Below, in pieces: positions 19,020 to 27,815 of a stretch of DNA of 64,000 bases; positions within the stretch are counted from its first letter, which is position 1, and each line of letters opens with the position of its first letter. The stretch comes from an uncultured Duncaniella sp. (GTDB lineage: Bacteria > Bacteroidota > Bacteroidia > Bacteroidales > Muribaculaceae). The translations under genes and the position numbers were made by a program. Below the pieces are notes generated by a model that saw nothing but the letters and a program-made list of their open reading frames with translations, was not told where the DNA came from and did no database searches. The DNA lies in contig NZ_CAJTMT010000007.1 of NCBI RefSeq assembly GCF_910577345.1, forward strand, positions 51,871-115,870, given 5' to 3'.

Positions 19020-20882
19020 ATGAAACACTATATCAGGACCATCATACCCTTTGCCGCTCTTGCGGTGGCAATGGCCTCATGTACAGAAATCACCGACTAT
19101 CCTGACGGTTCGATTCCTTTCGATGAGATTTTCCAGAGCGAGATCCAGACCGCCGGATGGCTCAACAACTGCTATGTCCCCATGACAAGCGCTTCCTTCG
19201 GCTCGGCCTACGGTTCCAACAAGTCTTTCCTTGATGCCGCTACGGACAATGCCCAGGATGTCGACGACGTGGAGGGTGGAGCAATGGCGCAGTGGAACAA
19301 CGGTCTTGCGACCATATCCAACAATCCTCTCACCGCACTCGACAAGTGGGAGAAATACTATGAGGGTATCGCCAACTGCAACATCCTCATCCATAACATC
19401 GACAACGCCTATATCCTTGAGGACGGAAACCGTCAGCGTTACCGTGCCGAGGCCTACGGTCTCCGTGCCTACTATTACCTCCAGCTCGCCAAGATTTATG
19501 GCGGTGTGCCCCTGATTCTTGACCAGAAGGATGATTCGGACTACGACTATTCGAAGGTGCGTCCCGCCACATTCTCCGAAGTCGTGCGTCAGATTCTCGC
19601 CGATTGTCAGGAGGTTTTGGACTGTGAATATGTCGACTGGCGTTCCGGTTCATCCGACAGCGACCTCATGCGTATCAACAAGGCTATCGCAAGTGCCATC
19701 ATGTCGGAAGCCGCACTCTATGCCGCCTCCCCGCTCAACAACGACGGTACCATCACCTGGACGGAGGCTGCTGAAATCTGCAAGAAATCCCTTGACGATT
19801 GTGTGAAAAACGGCTATGCGCTTTTCACAACCGGTCCGACCATGGCCAACAACGATAACTTGATTTCAAACTGTGCCTACGACTTTTTCTTCCAGAAGAA
19901 ACCCGACGTGAACGGCAACAATGAAAAGGAGACAATCCTTGGCATCTCGCAGTGCAACGTATGGCAGTATAACACCGCACCGCTCGTCTCCGGTCAGGTC
20001 CGTGCGGGCTCATGCCCCTCGCAGGAGCTTATCGACTCCTACGAGACCACTGATGGCAAACTCCCGATTCTCGGATATTCGGATGCAGCCCATCTGCAGC
20101 CCATCATCAATCCGGAAGCCACTCTCTATGATGAGGCCAACCCTTACGCCAACCGTGACCCGCGTCTGAAATCAACCGTCTACTACAACGGTGCTCCTGC
20201 CCATCAGCTTGCAACCCGTCCCAATCCCACAATCTATACGGGCGAGGGTTCGAAATACAATGCCTCGATGTCCAATATCCTCTACACCCGCACCGGATAT
20301 TATCTCCACAAGTATTTCAACATCACTTCATCGCGCACCGCCAACATGGACGGTTATTACCGTGTGTTCCGTCTCGCAGAGCTTTACCTCAACTATGCCG
20401 AGGCTGCCAATGAAGCTGCCGCCGGGACAGTTCCCAACGAAGCGGTCGATGCTGTCAACAAGGTGCGCACCCGTGTCAAGATGCCTTCGCTCCCCTACGG
20501 TATGAGCTGCGATGACTTCCGCGTCCGTGTCCGCAACGAACGCCGTGTCGAGCTTGCTTTCGAGGACCATCGCTTCTTCGATGTGCGCCGTTGGAAGATT
20601 CTTGACAAGACCGCTACTGTCACAGGTATGCGTCCCGTCGGGGAGACCGTCATGAAAGTCGCGCTTGGCAGCGACCTTGATTATGACCGTGACGAAAACG
20701 GCAACCTTGTTCCTGATGAGGAAAACGGTATCGAGTACCGCACCTGTACGGGCTATCAGCGCTACGCCGTGGGCACCCGTTCGGCTGTCACCGATAAATT
20801 CCTCCGTTGTCCCGTTCCGGGTAAGGAGGCTACTGCTCTGCAGCTTGCCACCGGCTTGAAATTCCAGAATCCCGGTTGGTGA
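19020..20882 (+). CDS. SusD-like surface glycan-binding lipoprotein (pair 2)
   Basis: The 620-residue product has a lipobox with Cys21 (VAMASCTEI). SusD signatures are RAEAYGLRAYYYLQLAKIYG near 142-161 and ELAFEDHRFFDVRRWK in the C-terminal half, and the end is KFQNPGW. It pairs with the domain-lacking SusC 14 bases upstream. It differs clearly from the first SusD, so the two pairs probably bind different parts or sizes of the same glycan. There is no obvious terminator right after the stop; the following 235 bases hold only a degenerate inverted repeat. Confidence 0.96.
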   Translation: MKHYIRTIIPFAALAVAMASCTEITDYPDGSIPFDEIFQSEIQTAGWLNNCYVPMTSASFGSAYGSNKSFLDAATDNAQDVDDVEGGAMAQWNNGLATISNNPLTALDKWEKYYEGIANCNILIHNIDNAYILEDGNRQRYRAEAYGLRAYYYLQLAKIYGGVPLILDQKDDSDYDYSKVRPATFSEVVRQILADCQEVLDCEYVDWRSGSSDSDLMRINKAIASAIMSEAALYAASPLNNDGTITWTEAAEICKKSLDDCVKNGYALFTTGPTMANNDNLISNCAYDFFFQKKPDVNGNNEKETILGISQCNVWQYNTAPLVSGQVRAGSCPSQELIDSYETTDGKLPILGYSDAAHLQPIINPEATLYDEANPYANRDPRLKSTVYYNGAPAHQLATRPNPTIYTGEGSKYNASMSNILYTRTGYYLHKYFNITSSRTANMDGYYRVFRLAELYLNYAEAANEAAAGTVPNEAVDAVNKVRTRVKMPSLPYGMSCDDFRVRVRNERRVELAFEDHRFFDVRRWKILDKTATVTGMRPVGETVMKVALGSDLDYDRDENGNLVPDEENGIEYRTCTGYQRYAVGTRSAVTDKFLRCPVPGKEATALQLATGLKFQNPGW

Positions 20883-20927
20883 TCGACAGATTTCCAATCA
20901 ATATATGCACCGCTCCACTTTTTTGAC

Positions 20928-21030
20928 GGAAGGAACGTAAGGACATCGCAAGCAAAAGAATTTATTTCTTGTCATTTTTAATGCTTTCATGTTGAAACAC
21001 CCTCTTAAAGTCATGTCCTTATGTGACTTC
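20928..21030. repeat. Degenerate inverted repeat, possible relative of the CATAAG hairpin family
   Basis: TAAGGACAT at 20938-20946 is repeated in reverse complement as ATGTCCTTA at 21013-21021, with loosely similar flanks. The word AAGGACAT is shared with the long CATAAG hairpins at 40.6, 53.2 and 58.9 kb. It is the only intergenic feature between the second SusD and the next gene. Confidence 0.35.
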
Positions 21031-21117
21031 TGTCAAAAAATCTCCAGACCTAAACATTTACTTTAGTATCAATTCCACAAAAACCAAACAAACATTAACC
21101 TTAAAAACCAAGCTCTT

Positions 21118-22278
21118 ATGAAACTTAGAACTTTACTACCGTGCGCCTTCTTAGCCGCCACTCTTTCGGCTTCGGCATCTTTCCCCCTTACATTCCGTGA
21201 CGGTAACAATATGGCTCCCGACGGCGGTGGTCACATGGAATATGCTGTTGTTGACGGCACCAAGACCGACACTTACTATGGCGATCCTCTTTTCAATGAA
21301 GATGGCTCCATCACGCTCACAACTAACTCCGGTGCTACCGGTGGTGCAGCTTATTTCCGTACTGTAAAACTCACTGAGGAATGTCCTGCGGAATACACCG
21401 TACTTGCCTTTGAGTATAAGACAAACCGTCCCATCAACAATCTCGTTGTATGGAAGCATGAAATCGCCAACACCCATAATATCTTTGACGGTTCCATGAT
21501 GACTGTGGCTGACGACTATCAGACTCTCTATGCACCTCTTGACCGTAATGAAGGCTGGGGTAAGGTAGGCCATTATTTCTGGATCAATACCAACGATCCG
21601 AACAAGTCAGAAGGCTGGCAACTGACCGTGAAAAATATCCGTCTTCTCTCACTTTCTGAAGCTGCCGCCGAGTGTGGTGAGGTAACCGGTGACATCACGG
21701 AAGATTTCACTTTGCCTAACACTGATTTCAACCGTGACATGGATACTGACATGGACGGAGGAACCTATATCTTCGTACGCACAGGTGATAACCCCATCCT
21801 CGCTACTTCACAGCTGATCAAGACTCTTCCCTCAACCGCAACTACTTTTGCGTTTGAATATAAGCTTACCGGTCATGATGTGACTCCCGCCGTTCATCTT
21901 TTCCAGGGTGGCCAGATTGCAAAGACTGTGAAACCTGCTACTCTTGTCGGTCTTGGAGAGGACGATCCTTATGAGGCAGAGTGGAAGACTGCTGAATTTG
22001 ACCTTTCCGATCCTATCAAGGAAATCGGTTTTGCAACTGTCTTCGGCTCATTGGATTCAATGTGGTTCCAGTTCCTTGAAATGGATAAGGAAGATCAGAT
22101 GATGTGGGTGAAAAATCCGCGTTGGGTCAATTCGTCTACTTCTGCTATCGAGGACATCACCGTAACTCCCGAGCGTCCTGCCGATGATCGTATTTTCAAC
22201 ATCATGGGTGTTGAGTGCAAGGCTCCTCTTGCCCCCGGTATCTATATCCAGAATGGCAAGAAGTTTATTGTAAAATAA
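21118..22278 (+). CDS. Secreted protein with two carbohydrate-binding-like modules and a sorting-like tail
   Basis: The 386-residue product has a signal peptide (to about 20). Two beta-sandwich-like halves follow. The first contains PAEYTVLAFEYKTNRPINN, a pattern also found in the N-terminal module of the 911-residue neighbour (PSQYTALCFEYRSTNDINN). The second half has the similar TTFAFEYKL. The last 29 residues start at RIFNIMGVEC and end GKKFIVK; they match the tail of the neighbour in all but three positions and resemble T9SS-type C-terminal sorting motifs. No catalytic motif is seen. A role in binding the PUL glycan outside the cell is inferred from modules and context. Two hairpins follow the gene. 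Confidence 0.65.
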   Translation: MKLRTLLPCAFLAATLSASASFPLTFRDGNNMAPDGGGHMEYAVVDGTKTDTYYGDPLFNEDGSITLTTNSGATGGAAYFRTVKLTEECPAEYTVLAFEYKTNRPINNLVVWKHEIANTHNIFDGSMMTVADDYQTLYAPLDRNEGWGKVGHYFWINTNDPNKSEGWQLTVKNIRLLSLSEAAAECGEVTGDITEDFTLPNTDFNRDMDTDMDGGTYIFVRTGDNPILATSQLIKTLPSTATTFAFEYKLTGHDVTPAVHLFQGGQIAKTVKPATLVGLGEDDPYEAEWKTAEFDLSDPIKEIGFATVFGSLDSMWFQFLEMDKEDQMMWVKNPRWVNSSTSAIEDITVTPERPADDRIFNIMGVECKAPLAPGIYIQNGKKFIVK

Positions 22279-22294
22279 ATAGTCCCGTTTTAGG

Positions 22295-22339
22295 GTATGT
22301 TTACTTAAAAAGATTTCATACAGTTAAAAGTAAACATAC
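22295..22339. repeat. 12-base perfect inverted repeat after the binding-protein gene
   Basis: GTATGTTTACTT at 22295-22306 and AAGTAAACATAC at 22328-22339 form a perfect stem with a 21-base loop, 17 bases after the stop. There is no T-run behind it, so it may be an RNA processing or protection hairpin. Confidence 0.5.
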
Positions 22340-22379
22340 TCTTAGAGCAGTAACATATACTGTCGATTCATTTCATCCA

Positions 22380-22434
22380 TATCGGGCGGAGGAACGATAA
22401 GAACCTGTTTGTTCTTAGGTTCTTCTGCCCGATA
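22380..22434. terminator. Two-part hairpin, probable terminator or attenuator
   Basis: TATCGGGC (22380-22387) pairs with GCCCGATA (22427-22434), and inside it AAGAACCT (22399-22406) pairs with AGGTTCTT (22417-22424). It lies between the 386- and 911-residue protein genes, 41 bases before the second start. The sequence after it is only weakly T-rich. Confidence 0.55.
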
Positions 22435-22475
22435 CTTTGTCCAACTGAATATTTCCAATACCCCCACTCACCCCC

Positions 22476-25211
22476 ATGAAAATCACATCTATTTTAATGG
22501 CTCTTGTGGTCTCGTTTCCATTTATGGCCGTGGCGCAGGGCTATCCTATGCAAATTGCCGAAATTCCTTCAAATTCCGGTTTCTCCTCTGACTATGATGC
22601 CTCTAACTCTACCTGGACTCTGACATGCGAGAGAAACGATGGAGCCGCTTATATTCCGTTCTTTCGTATGAATGCCATTACAGAGGCGGTGCCTTCTCAG
22701 TACACGGCTCTGTGCTTCGAGTATCGCTCGACCAACGACATCAACAACATTGACATGATCATGTATAAGGTGTTCCTTGGTTCGGCTACGCGTACCTACA
22801 CATTTGACAATACAATGTCGGCTACGGATGAGTGGAAAACATTCCGTGTGGATGTTTCAGCTCTGCGTACAGCCACCTCGACCCGTTTCCTCAACAAAGC
22901 CGGACAGTATCAGGACATCCGTTTTGCCGGACTTCCTGTCGGCGGTGCCATTCAGGTCCGCAACATCCGCTATGATGAAAATGAATTTCCTTTCAAGGAA
23001 ATGAATCTTAATCCGGCCGGCGAGAACCTCATCGAAGCTGAGGATTTCAATATTGCCGCTGACAAGAAGGGCGGTCACTCAGTACGCAACAATCAGTTGC
23101 CCGAACTCAACACCTTCTATACTCATCCGACAGGAAAATACTTCCCTATATATGCATGGGGATCCGTTGATTTCAACGGCGGAATGGGGGATGAAGCTCC
23201 CGCCTTCCTCCAGAAGCAGTATCAGGAACTCTGGGACTGCGGTTTCACCATTACACAGGGAACTGCATGGCCCGGTGTGGACAACGCTTTCCTTTTTGAC
23301 GGTCAGGAAATCAATGGTGTCAAAATCAACCTCCGCGAAGGCACCGAGCTTTCGATGATTTGCAAGGCCGGACTGAGCAACTACAATGAGGTCAAGTCCA
23401 CAGTCACCGGAGCCCGCAAGTCGGACCGCCTCGGCGGATGGTTCATCATGGACGAACCGCACCGCAAGCATTTCCCGGAGATGACACAGAAGGTCAACTG
23501 GATCCGCGAGTTTGACACTGACCATATCCTCTACGGAAACCTGCTCAACATCAGCACCGACATGAATGCCATCGGCTTCACAAGCTATGACGAGTATGTC
23601 CACACATTCATGCGTGAGGTCGGCACAGGTTTCATCAGCTATGACTACTATCCCGTCCGTCAGTATGACGACTCTAAGGAAATCTATATCGAGCCTGATT
23701 TCTTCAACAATCTCGAAATCGTCTCGAAACTTGCCAAGTATTACAAGACCTCTTTCTGGGCATTCGCCCATTCGGTAGCATCCAACTGCGGTAAGGCCGG
23801 GGTTTCCTATCCTACCCCCGAGGAGGACCACATGCGTGTACAGATTTTCGGCAATCTCGCCTACGGTGCGCAGGGTGTGCAGTATTTCACTTATAAGTGT
23901 CCGAATCCCTACGGTGGTTACACCTATTATGATGCGCCCATTGATGTCAATGACCAGAAGACCCCCGTGTGGTACATGGTTCAGAACATCAACCGTGACA
24001 TTCATGCGCTCACATGGGTGTTCCTCGGTGCCGAATTCCTCCGTGCCGGCCACACTAATGCCGAGACTCCGGTGGGATGTACCCGTCTGACAAAGGATAT
24101 GCTCCCGGTGGGAATCAATTCTGTCACTTCTGATGGTCCCGGTGTCTGCGTTTCGATGCTCCGCAACGGGAAGAATCTTTTCATGATGGTTCTCAACGGT
24201 GACATCCACAAGACTCAGAATGTCACGATTCAGAAGGATGTGGCTGTGAAACGTGTGCTGATGGACGGAACAACCGAGACCGATGCCGCAGGTGAGAAGA
24301 CCTACGAACTGACTCCGGGTCATTTCGTGCTCTATCTCGTCAGCGAGAATGAGCTTGAGACCGAGCCTGCAGAAGTGCCTTTCTATGAGATTTCCGATTA
24401 CCGCGACGATGCTTCCGATGTCTTCATCACGGCTGACGCAAACGCTTCAGGCGGTCACTATGTCGCCGCAATGGGCGACCCCCGCTGGGACAGCTATTCG
24501 GCTATCATCCCGACCGATGGCAACCGCACTATCTCGCGCGAGCAGGCGATAGCCAACTGGGGTTCGGCGTTCAGCTATACAGTGACTGTTCCGACCGACA
24601 TGAGGGTTGACATTTCTGTCAAGCATTCCGTGCCATGGAGCGAATACGGACGCGTAGCTGCAACAGGCGTCGCTCCCGGCTATCAGTACAGCATCGAGAA
24701 TGACCCGACACTCAACTGGCCCAAGCAGTATGCTGCCTCGATGATTCTGTCGGTCGATGGCGAGGAGCAGACTCCTGCCGACCAGCCTCTGCGTCCCTCT
24801 GTGCCCTCGGTATTTGCCGAAGACGGTGCGGAATTTGATGCCATCCTTGCCGATAAGGACCGTTGGATTTCTACCAAGGAAGCCGATGGAAGCATCTCGA
24901 ATGTGCTTTACTTCTGGCCAAAGGCCGGTGGCGACAACGAAGTGACCGCCGTCTACAATGAGGAGCCTGACTACCGTGGAATCCTCCTTACGGCAGGTAC
25001 ACATAAGCTCACGGTGACATCGCTCTGCTATCCCTGGCATTTCGACAATCTGCGCATAGCTCCTGAAGGTAGCCAGAGCGCCATCGACATCATTGGCGAG
25101 GATATGCGTGAGACCGACAACCGCATCTTCAACATCATGGGTGTGGAGTGCAGGGAACCTCTTGCCCCGGGCATCTATATCCGTAACGGAAAGAAATTTA
25201 TCGTGAAGTAA
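22476..25211 (+). CDS. Secreted multidomain TIM-barrel glycoside hydrolase-like protein
   Basis: The 911-residue product has a signal peptide, an N-terminal carbohydrate-binding-like module (about 25-165) homologous to that of the upstream gene, and a central barrel (about 175-600). The barrel has GGWFIMDEPHRKHFPEM with Asp326-Glu327-Pro328, then YDYYPVR and GNLAYGAQGVQYFTYKCPN, a pattern seen in clan GH-A enzymes related to GH42. Glu327 is a candidate catalytic acid. A beta-sandwich region (about 640-860) and a 29-residue sorting-like tail (RIFNIMGVEC to GKKFIVK) complete it. The exact CAZy family is not clear, so I call only a barrel hydrolase. By context it would act on the PUL glycan outside the cell or in the periplasm. 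A strong hairpin terminator follows. Confidence 0.65.
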   Translation: MKITSILMALVVSFPFMAVAQGYPMQIAEIPSNSGFSSDYDASNSTWTLTCERNDGAAYIPFFRMNAITEAVPSQYTALCFEYRSTNDINNIDMIMYKVFLGSATRTYTFDNTMSATDEWKTFRVDVSALRTATSTRFLNKAGQYQDIRFAGLPVGGAIQVRNIRYDENEFPFKEMNLNPAGENLIEAEDFNIAADKKGGHSVRNNQLPELNTFYTHPTGKYFPIYAWGSVDFNGGMGDEAPAFLQKQYQELWDCGFTITQGTAWPGVDNAFLFDGQEINGVKINLREGTELSMICKAGLSNYNEVKSTVTGARKSDRLGGWFIMDEPHRKHFPEMTQKVNWIREFDTDHILYGNLLNISTDMNAIGFTSYDEYVHTFMREVGTGFISYDYYPVRQYDDSKEIYIEPDFFNNLEIVSKLAKYYKTSFWAFAHSVASNCGKAGVSYPTPEEDHMRVQIFGNLAYGAQGVQYFTYKCPNPYGGYTYYDAPIDVNDQKTPVWYMVQNINRDIHALTWVFLGAEFLRAGHTNAETPVGCTRLTKDMLPVGINSVTSDGPGVCVSMLRNGKNLFMMVLNGDIHKTQNVTIQKDVAVKRVLMDGTTETDAAGEKTYELTPGHFVLYLVSENELETEPAEVPFYEISDYRDDASDVFITADANASGGHYVAAMGDPRWDSYSAIIPTDGNRTISREQAIANWGSAFSYTVTVPTDMRVDISVKHSVPWSEYGRVAATGVAPGYQYSIENDPTLNWPKQYAASMILSVDGEEQTPADQPLRPSVPSVFAEDGAEFDAILADKDRWISTKEADGSISNVLYFWPKAGGDNEVTAVYNEEPDYRGILLTAGTHKLTVTSLCYPWHFDNLRIAPEGSQSAIDIIGEDMRETDNRIFNIMGVECREPLAPGIYIRNGKKFIVK

Positions 25212-25224
25212 TAGCTGTCAAGAC

Positions 25225-25276
25225 GAACGCACCGGAACGCGGGTCTTTTAGGATGAACCCTCGCTTCGGTGCGTTC
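25225..25276 (+). terminator. Hairpin terminator after the barrel hydrolase gene
   Basis: GAACGCACCG at 25225-25234 pairs perfectly with CGGTGCGTTC at 25267-25276, with inner CGGGT/ACCC pairing. It begins 14 bases after the stop codon. The NAGPA gene starts 51 bases further on. Confidence 0.65.
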
Positions 25277-25326
25277 ATATTTGCAAACAATAATTATACT
25301 CAATCCAATAATATCATTGAGATAAT

Positions 25327-27207
25327 ATGAAGAAACTTACTGAATGTTGCGCTCTTGCGGTCATTGGACTCGCCTCGGCATTTTCGCCTTCGGCCAGTGC
25401 GGAGAACGTGATGATAGATGGAAAATCCTATCAGATGGACCGTCTGATAGAGCGTCAGATCGGACCGGGTACGACCTATCTTCGTCTGCGTCTTCCCGAG
25501 ATTCCGCTCAACGTCAACATGGTCATAGCCGACCTTACCAATGAGCATGTCCGCATCGAGAATGCTGTCGCTAATGAGAGTGCCAAGGGTGTCGAGAAGA
25601 TTGTCAATGCCGCCTCGCGCCTGTCGATCGCGGGCCATAAGGCCATTGCCGGACAGAATGCCAATTTCTGGGCTGTCACTTCGCAAAGCCCCGATGGAAA
25701 GCTCTTCTCCTCGCAGACACGCAATGCTTCCATCCGCAACGGCAAGATGGTGACTGAATGTAACATGGCCTCCGAAATGGCCTTCGGCGGCCCGGTGACC
25801 ATAACCGGACTGATGGCTGTATCTCCCGAGAAGGAGGTCTATATTGACTATTGCCTCCCCTCGATGGTGATGCGTATCAACAACGGTATCGCTCTTTATA
25901 CTGTCAGCCAGTGCAACAAGGGCGTGCATCCGGATGAAATCGGAATCTACAACAGTTTCTATGGCGCTAACCGTGCTTTCCAACCTATTTCTTCCGAGCG
26001 TGACGACAAAGGCTTCTATCAGCTTGCGTCGGGCGGCGACGCCGTAGAGGTGATTCTTGACCTGGTTGACGGTGAGCAGTGGATGGGGGGCCGTTTCATT
26101 GATTTCGAGGTCAAGGAAGTGCGTACGGATGCCGGGACCGGTACGTTGGGCAACCATGATCTGGCGATAGTCGGTCGAGGAAACGGCCGCGTAAAGCTTG
26201 CCAATGTAAAGGTCGGCGATAAAGTGTCGCTCAAGTATGCTTTCCAGTTCTCTCCCTCTTCATCACCGGTCTATCCTCTTGTAGAGACTGCCATCGGTGG
26301 AAATCTGTTGACGATGCACGATGGTGAGGTGTCGACGAAATGCAATGCGTCGGACTACGACAGTATGACTTATCCTCGGTCGCTCTACGGGACTTCCCCT
26401 GACCGCAAGACACTCTACATGATGGTCATTGATAAGTCGACCGATCCTGTCTATGGCAAGTCGGCGGGTATGAATACCGCCAAGGCTTCGCAGATTGCAC
26501 GTCATTTCGGTTGTTCGGACATGATGCAGTGTGATGGTGGAGGTTCGGCCGAGCTTTATGTGACCGACAGGATTGTCAATAAGACGACTGAATCGACTCC
26601 GCGTGCCGTGGCGAACTGTCTGATGGTTTTCGATGATGCTCCCGCTGATTCTGAGGTCTCGCGGCTTGTGATTGAGAATCCCGATGAGGTCATCGTACTT
26701 CCCGTTAATGCGGCTTTCACCCCCGATATACTTGTCTATAATCAATACGGCTCCTTGCTCGAAGTGCTTACCGACGGCTATACACTTACTTGCTCTGAGG
26801 GATTGGGAACTGTCGACGGCAACATCTTCACGGCGGCTTCAACCCCTGTCTATGGTACTATCACTGCCACATATAAAGGGAAGAGCGTCACCCGTGAGGT
26901 GTCGGTCGGAGGTGCATATTCAGGCATTGGTGATATAGTTTCGGATTCATCGATCGGGATTCTCAAGGCAACTCCTTTGCGCGTTTCTGCCGGAGGGACT
27001 GTCACCATCGAAGGTGAATCCATGTCGATGATCGAGGTCTACAATACAGCCGGTCAGCTCATCTCACGCCACGATCTGAGTCAAGCTGCTTCCATCGGCT
27101 CGACCGGCATCATCTCTACCCTTACCGCCCCGACTATCCCCGGCCTCTATATCATTACCGCCATCTCCCCCAAAGGCCGTCTTTCAACCCACCTGATTGT
27201 GGTTTGA
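25327..27207 (+). CDS. Secreted phosphodiester glycosidase family protein (NAGPA domain)
   Basis: The 626-residue product has a signal peptide and a region around 300-440 that matches the phosphodiester glycosidase (NAGPA, Pfam PF09992) family: YPRSLYGTSPDRKTLYMMVI, then MQCDGGGSAELY at about 400-411 and PRAVANCLMVF. The family includes the mammalian enzyme that uncovers mannose-6-phosphate and bacterial proteins linked to exopolysaccharide or cell-wall sugars. The C-terminal about 80 residues form an Ig-like and sorting-like tail (IEVYNTAGQLISRH, GLYIITAISPKG). It is last in the plus-strand PUL run, 115 bases after the previous gene and past a hairpin, so expression may be partly separate. 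A phosphodiester-linked sugar in the target glycan is a possible inference. Confidence 0.85.
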   Translation: MKKLTECCALAVIGLASAFSPSASAENVMIDGKSYQMDRLIERQIGPGTTYLRLRLPEIPLNVNMVIADLTNEHVRIENAVANESAKGVEKIVNAASRLSIAGHKAIAGQNANFWAVTSQSPDGKLFSSQTRNASIRNGKMVTECNMASEMAFGGPVTITGLMAVSPEKEVYIDYCLPSMVMRINNGIALYTVSQCNKGVHPDEIGIYNSFYGANRAFQPISSERDDKGFYQLASGGDAVEVILDLVDGEQWMGGRFIDFEVKEVRTDAGTGTLGNHDLAIVGRGNGRVKLANVKVGDKVSLKYAFQFSPSSSPVYPLVETAIGGNLLTMHDGEVSTKCNASDYDSMTYPRSLYGTSPDRKTLYMMVIDKSTDPVYGKSAGMNTAKASQIARHFGCSDMMQCDGGGSAELYVTDRIVNKTTESTPRAVANCLMVFDDAPADSEVSRLVIENPDEVIVLPVNAAFTPDILVYNQYGSLLEVLTDGYTLTCSEGLGTVDGNIFTAASTPVYGTITATYKGKSVTREVSVGGAYSGIGDIVSDSSIGILKATPLRVSAGGTVTIEGESMSMIEVYNTAGQLISRHDLSQAASIGSTGIISTLTAPTIPGLYIITAISPKGRLSTHLIVV

Positions 27208-27299
27208 TAAACTGAGAGGAAACCTCATGGATTGGAGTATACTCCATATCCATCGGCCTATTCACCGGCCTATCCTTTGGCGCAATCAAGCCACCCCTC

Positions 27300-27434
27300 T
27301 TACAACCCTCCCTCTTACATTCCGGTCTCTTACATTCCGGTTTGTTACATTCCGGTCTCTTACATTCCGGTCTGTTAAATTCTGGTCTCTTACATTCCGG
27401 TCTGTTAAATTCTGGTCTCCTAAATCTTGGTCTA
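27300..27434. repeat. 15-base minisatellite, 9 units
   Basis: Nine head-to-tail copies of TTACATTCCGGTCTC and variants (TTAAATTCTGGTCTC, one TTACATTCCGGTTTG) run without spacers. Because 15 is a multiple of three, all frames stay open. The minus frame reads a pentapeptide such as KRPEC/NRPEF, the plus frame LTFRS. No start or promoter makes these likely genes. It lies between the NAGPA stop and the terminator at 27481. Confidence 0.85.
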
Positions 27435-27480
27435 TCAGACGGCATCAAGCTTTCAAACAACAAACAGCCATAATAGTCAT

Positions 27481-27526
27481 CCCATCCGTGTGTGAAAAAT
27501 AATGCATACGGATGGGTTTGTTTTTT
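27481..27526 (+). terminator. Rho-independent terminator closing the PUL
   Basis: CCCATCCGT (27481-27489) pairs with ACGGATGGG (27508-27516), followed by TTTGTTTTTT. Between here and the ATPase gene (27527-27803) I see only a 20-base direct repeat around 27597-27640 (each unit contains GCCACATATTGTT). Confidence 0.8.
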
Positions 27527-27803
27527 ATCAACGATTTATCCCCCCGATTCCCGCGCAATTATATCTCCAATTCATGGGCAATTTATATCTCTACTTCCTA
27601 CGCCACATATTGTTAATTCCTGCGCCACATATTGTTCGCATCGTTCGAGCTCAAATGCAGACCACTCTTTGATGAGACTATGGCTGTGTACTGCAGCTTT
27701 GAATCGTTGGAATGGATGCTACTCATGGTGGGTATTAAGTCAGGATGTTACTTTTAATTGCTATTTTTTCGTTCAAAAGTACTCATCTGTCGAATTTGTT
27801 TTA

Positions 27804-27811
27804 TATCTTTG
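27804..27811 (+). promoter_or_regulatory. -7 box directly at the ATPase start (leaderless transcript?)
   Basis: TATCTTTG is a perfect -7 box ending only four bases before the ATG at 27816. Transcription would start at or next to the ATG, so the mRNA is probably leaderless or nearly so. Confidence 0.5.
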
Positions 27812-27815
27812 CCTC

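Noticed and set aside
10971..20882. Many antisense open frames inside the SusC/SusD genes
   Set aside because: They are shadows caused by codon bias in long GC-rich genes; none has a promoter or a recognisable product.
27155..27502. Pentapeptide-repeat-like proteins on both strands
   Set aside because: They come only from the 15-base tandem repeat; the minus frame also overlaps the NAGPA gene end and lacks a promoter.
27492..27815. N-terminal extension of the DUF234 ATPase by 108 residues
   Set aside because: It would run through the terminator loop and the -7 box, and the extension resembles no protein.
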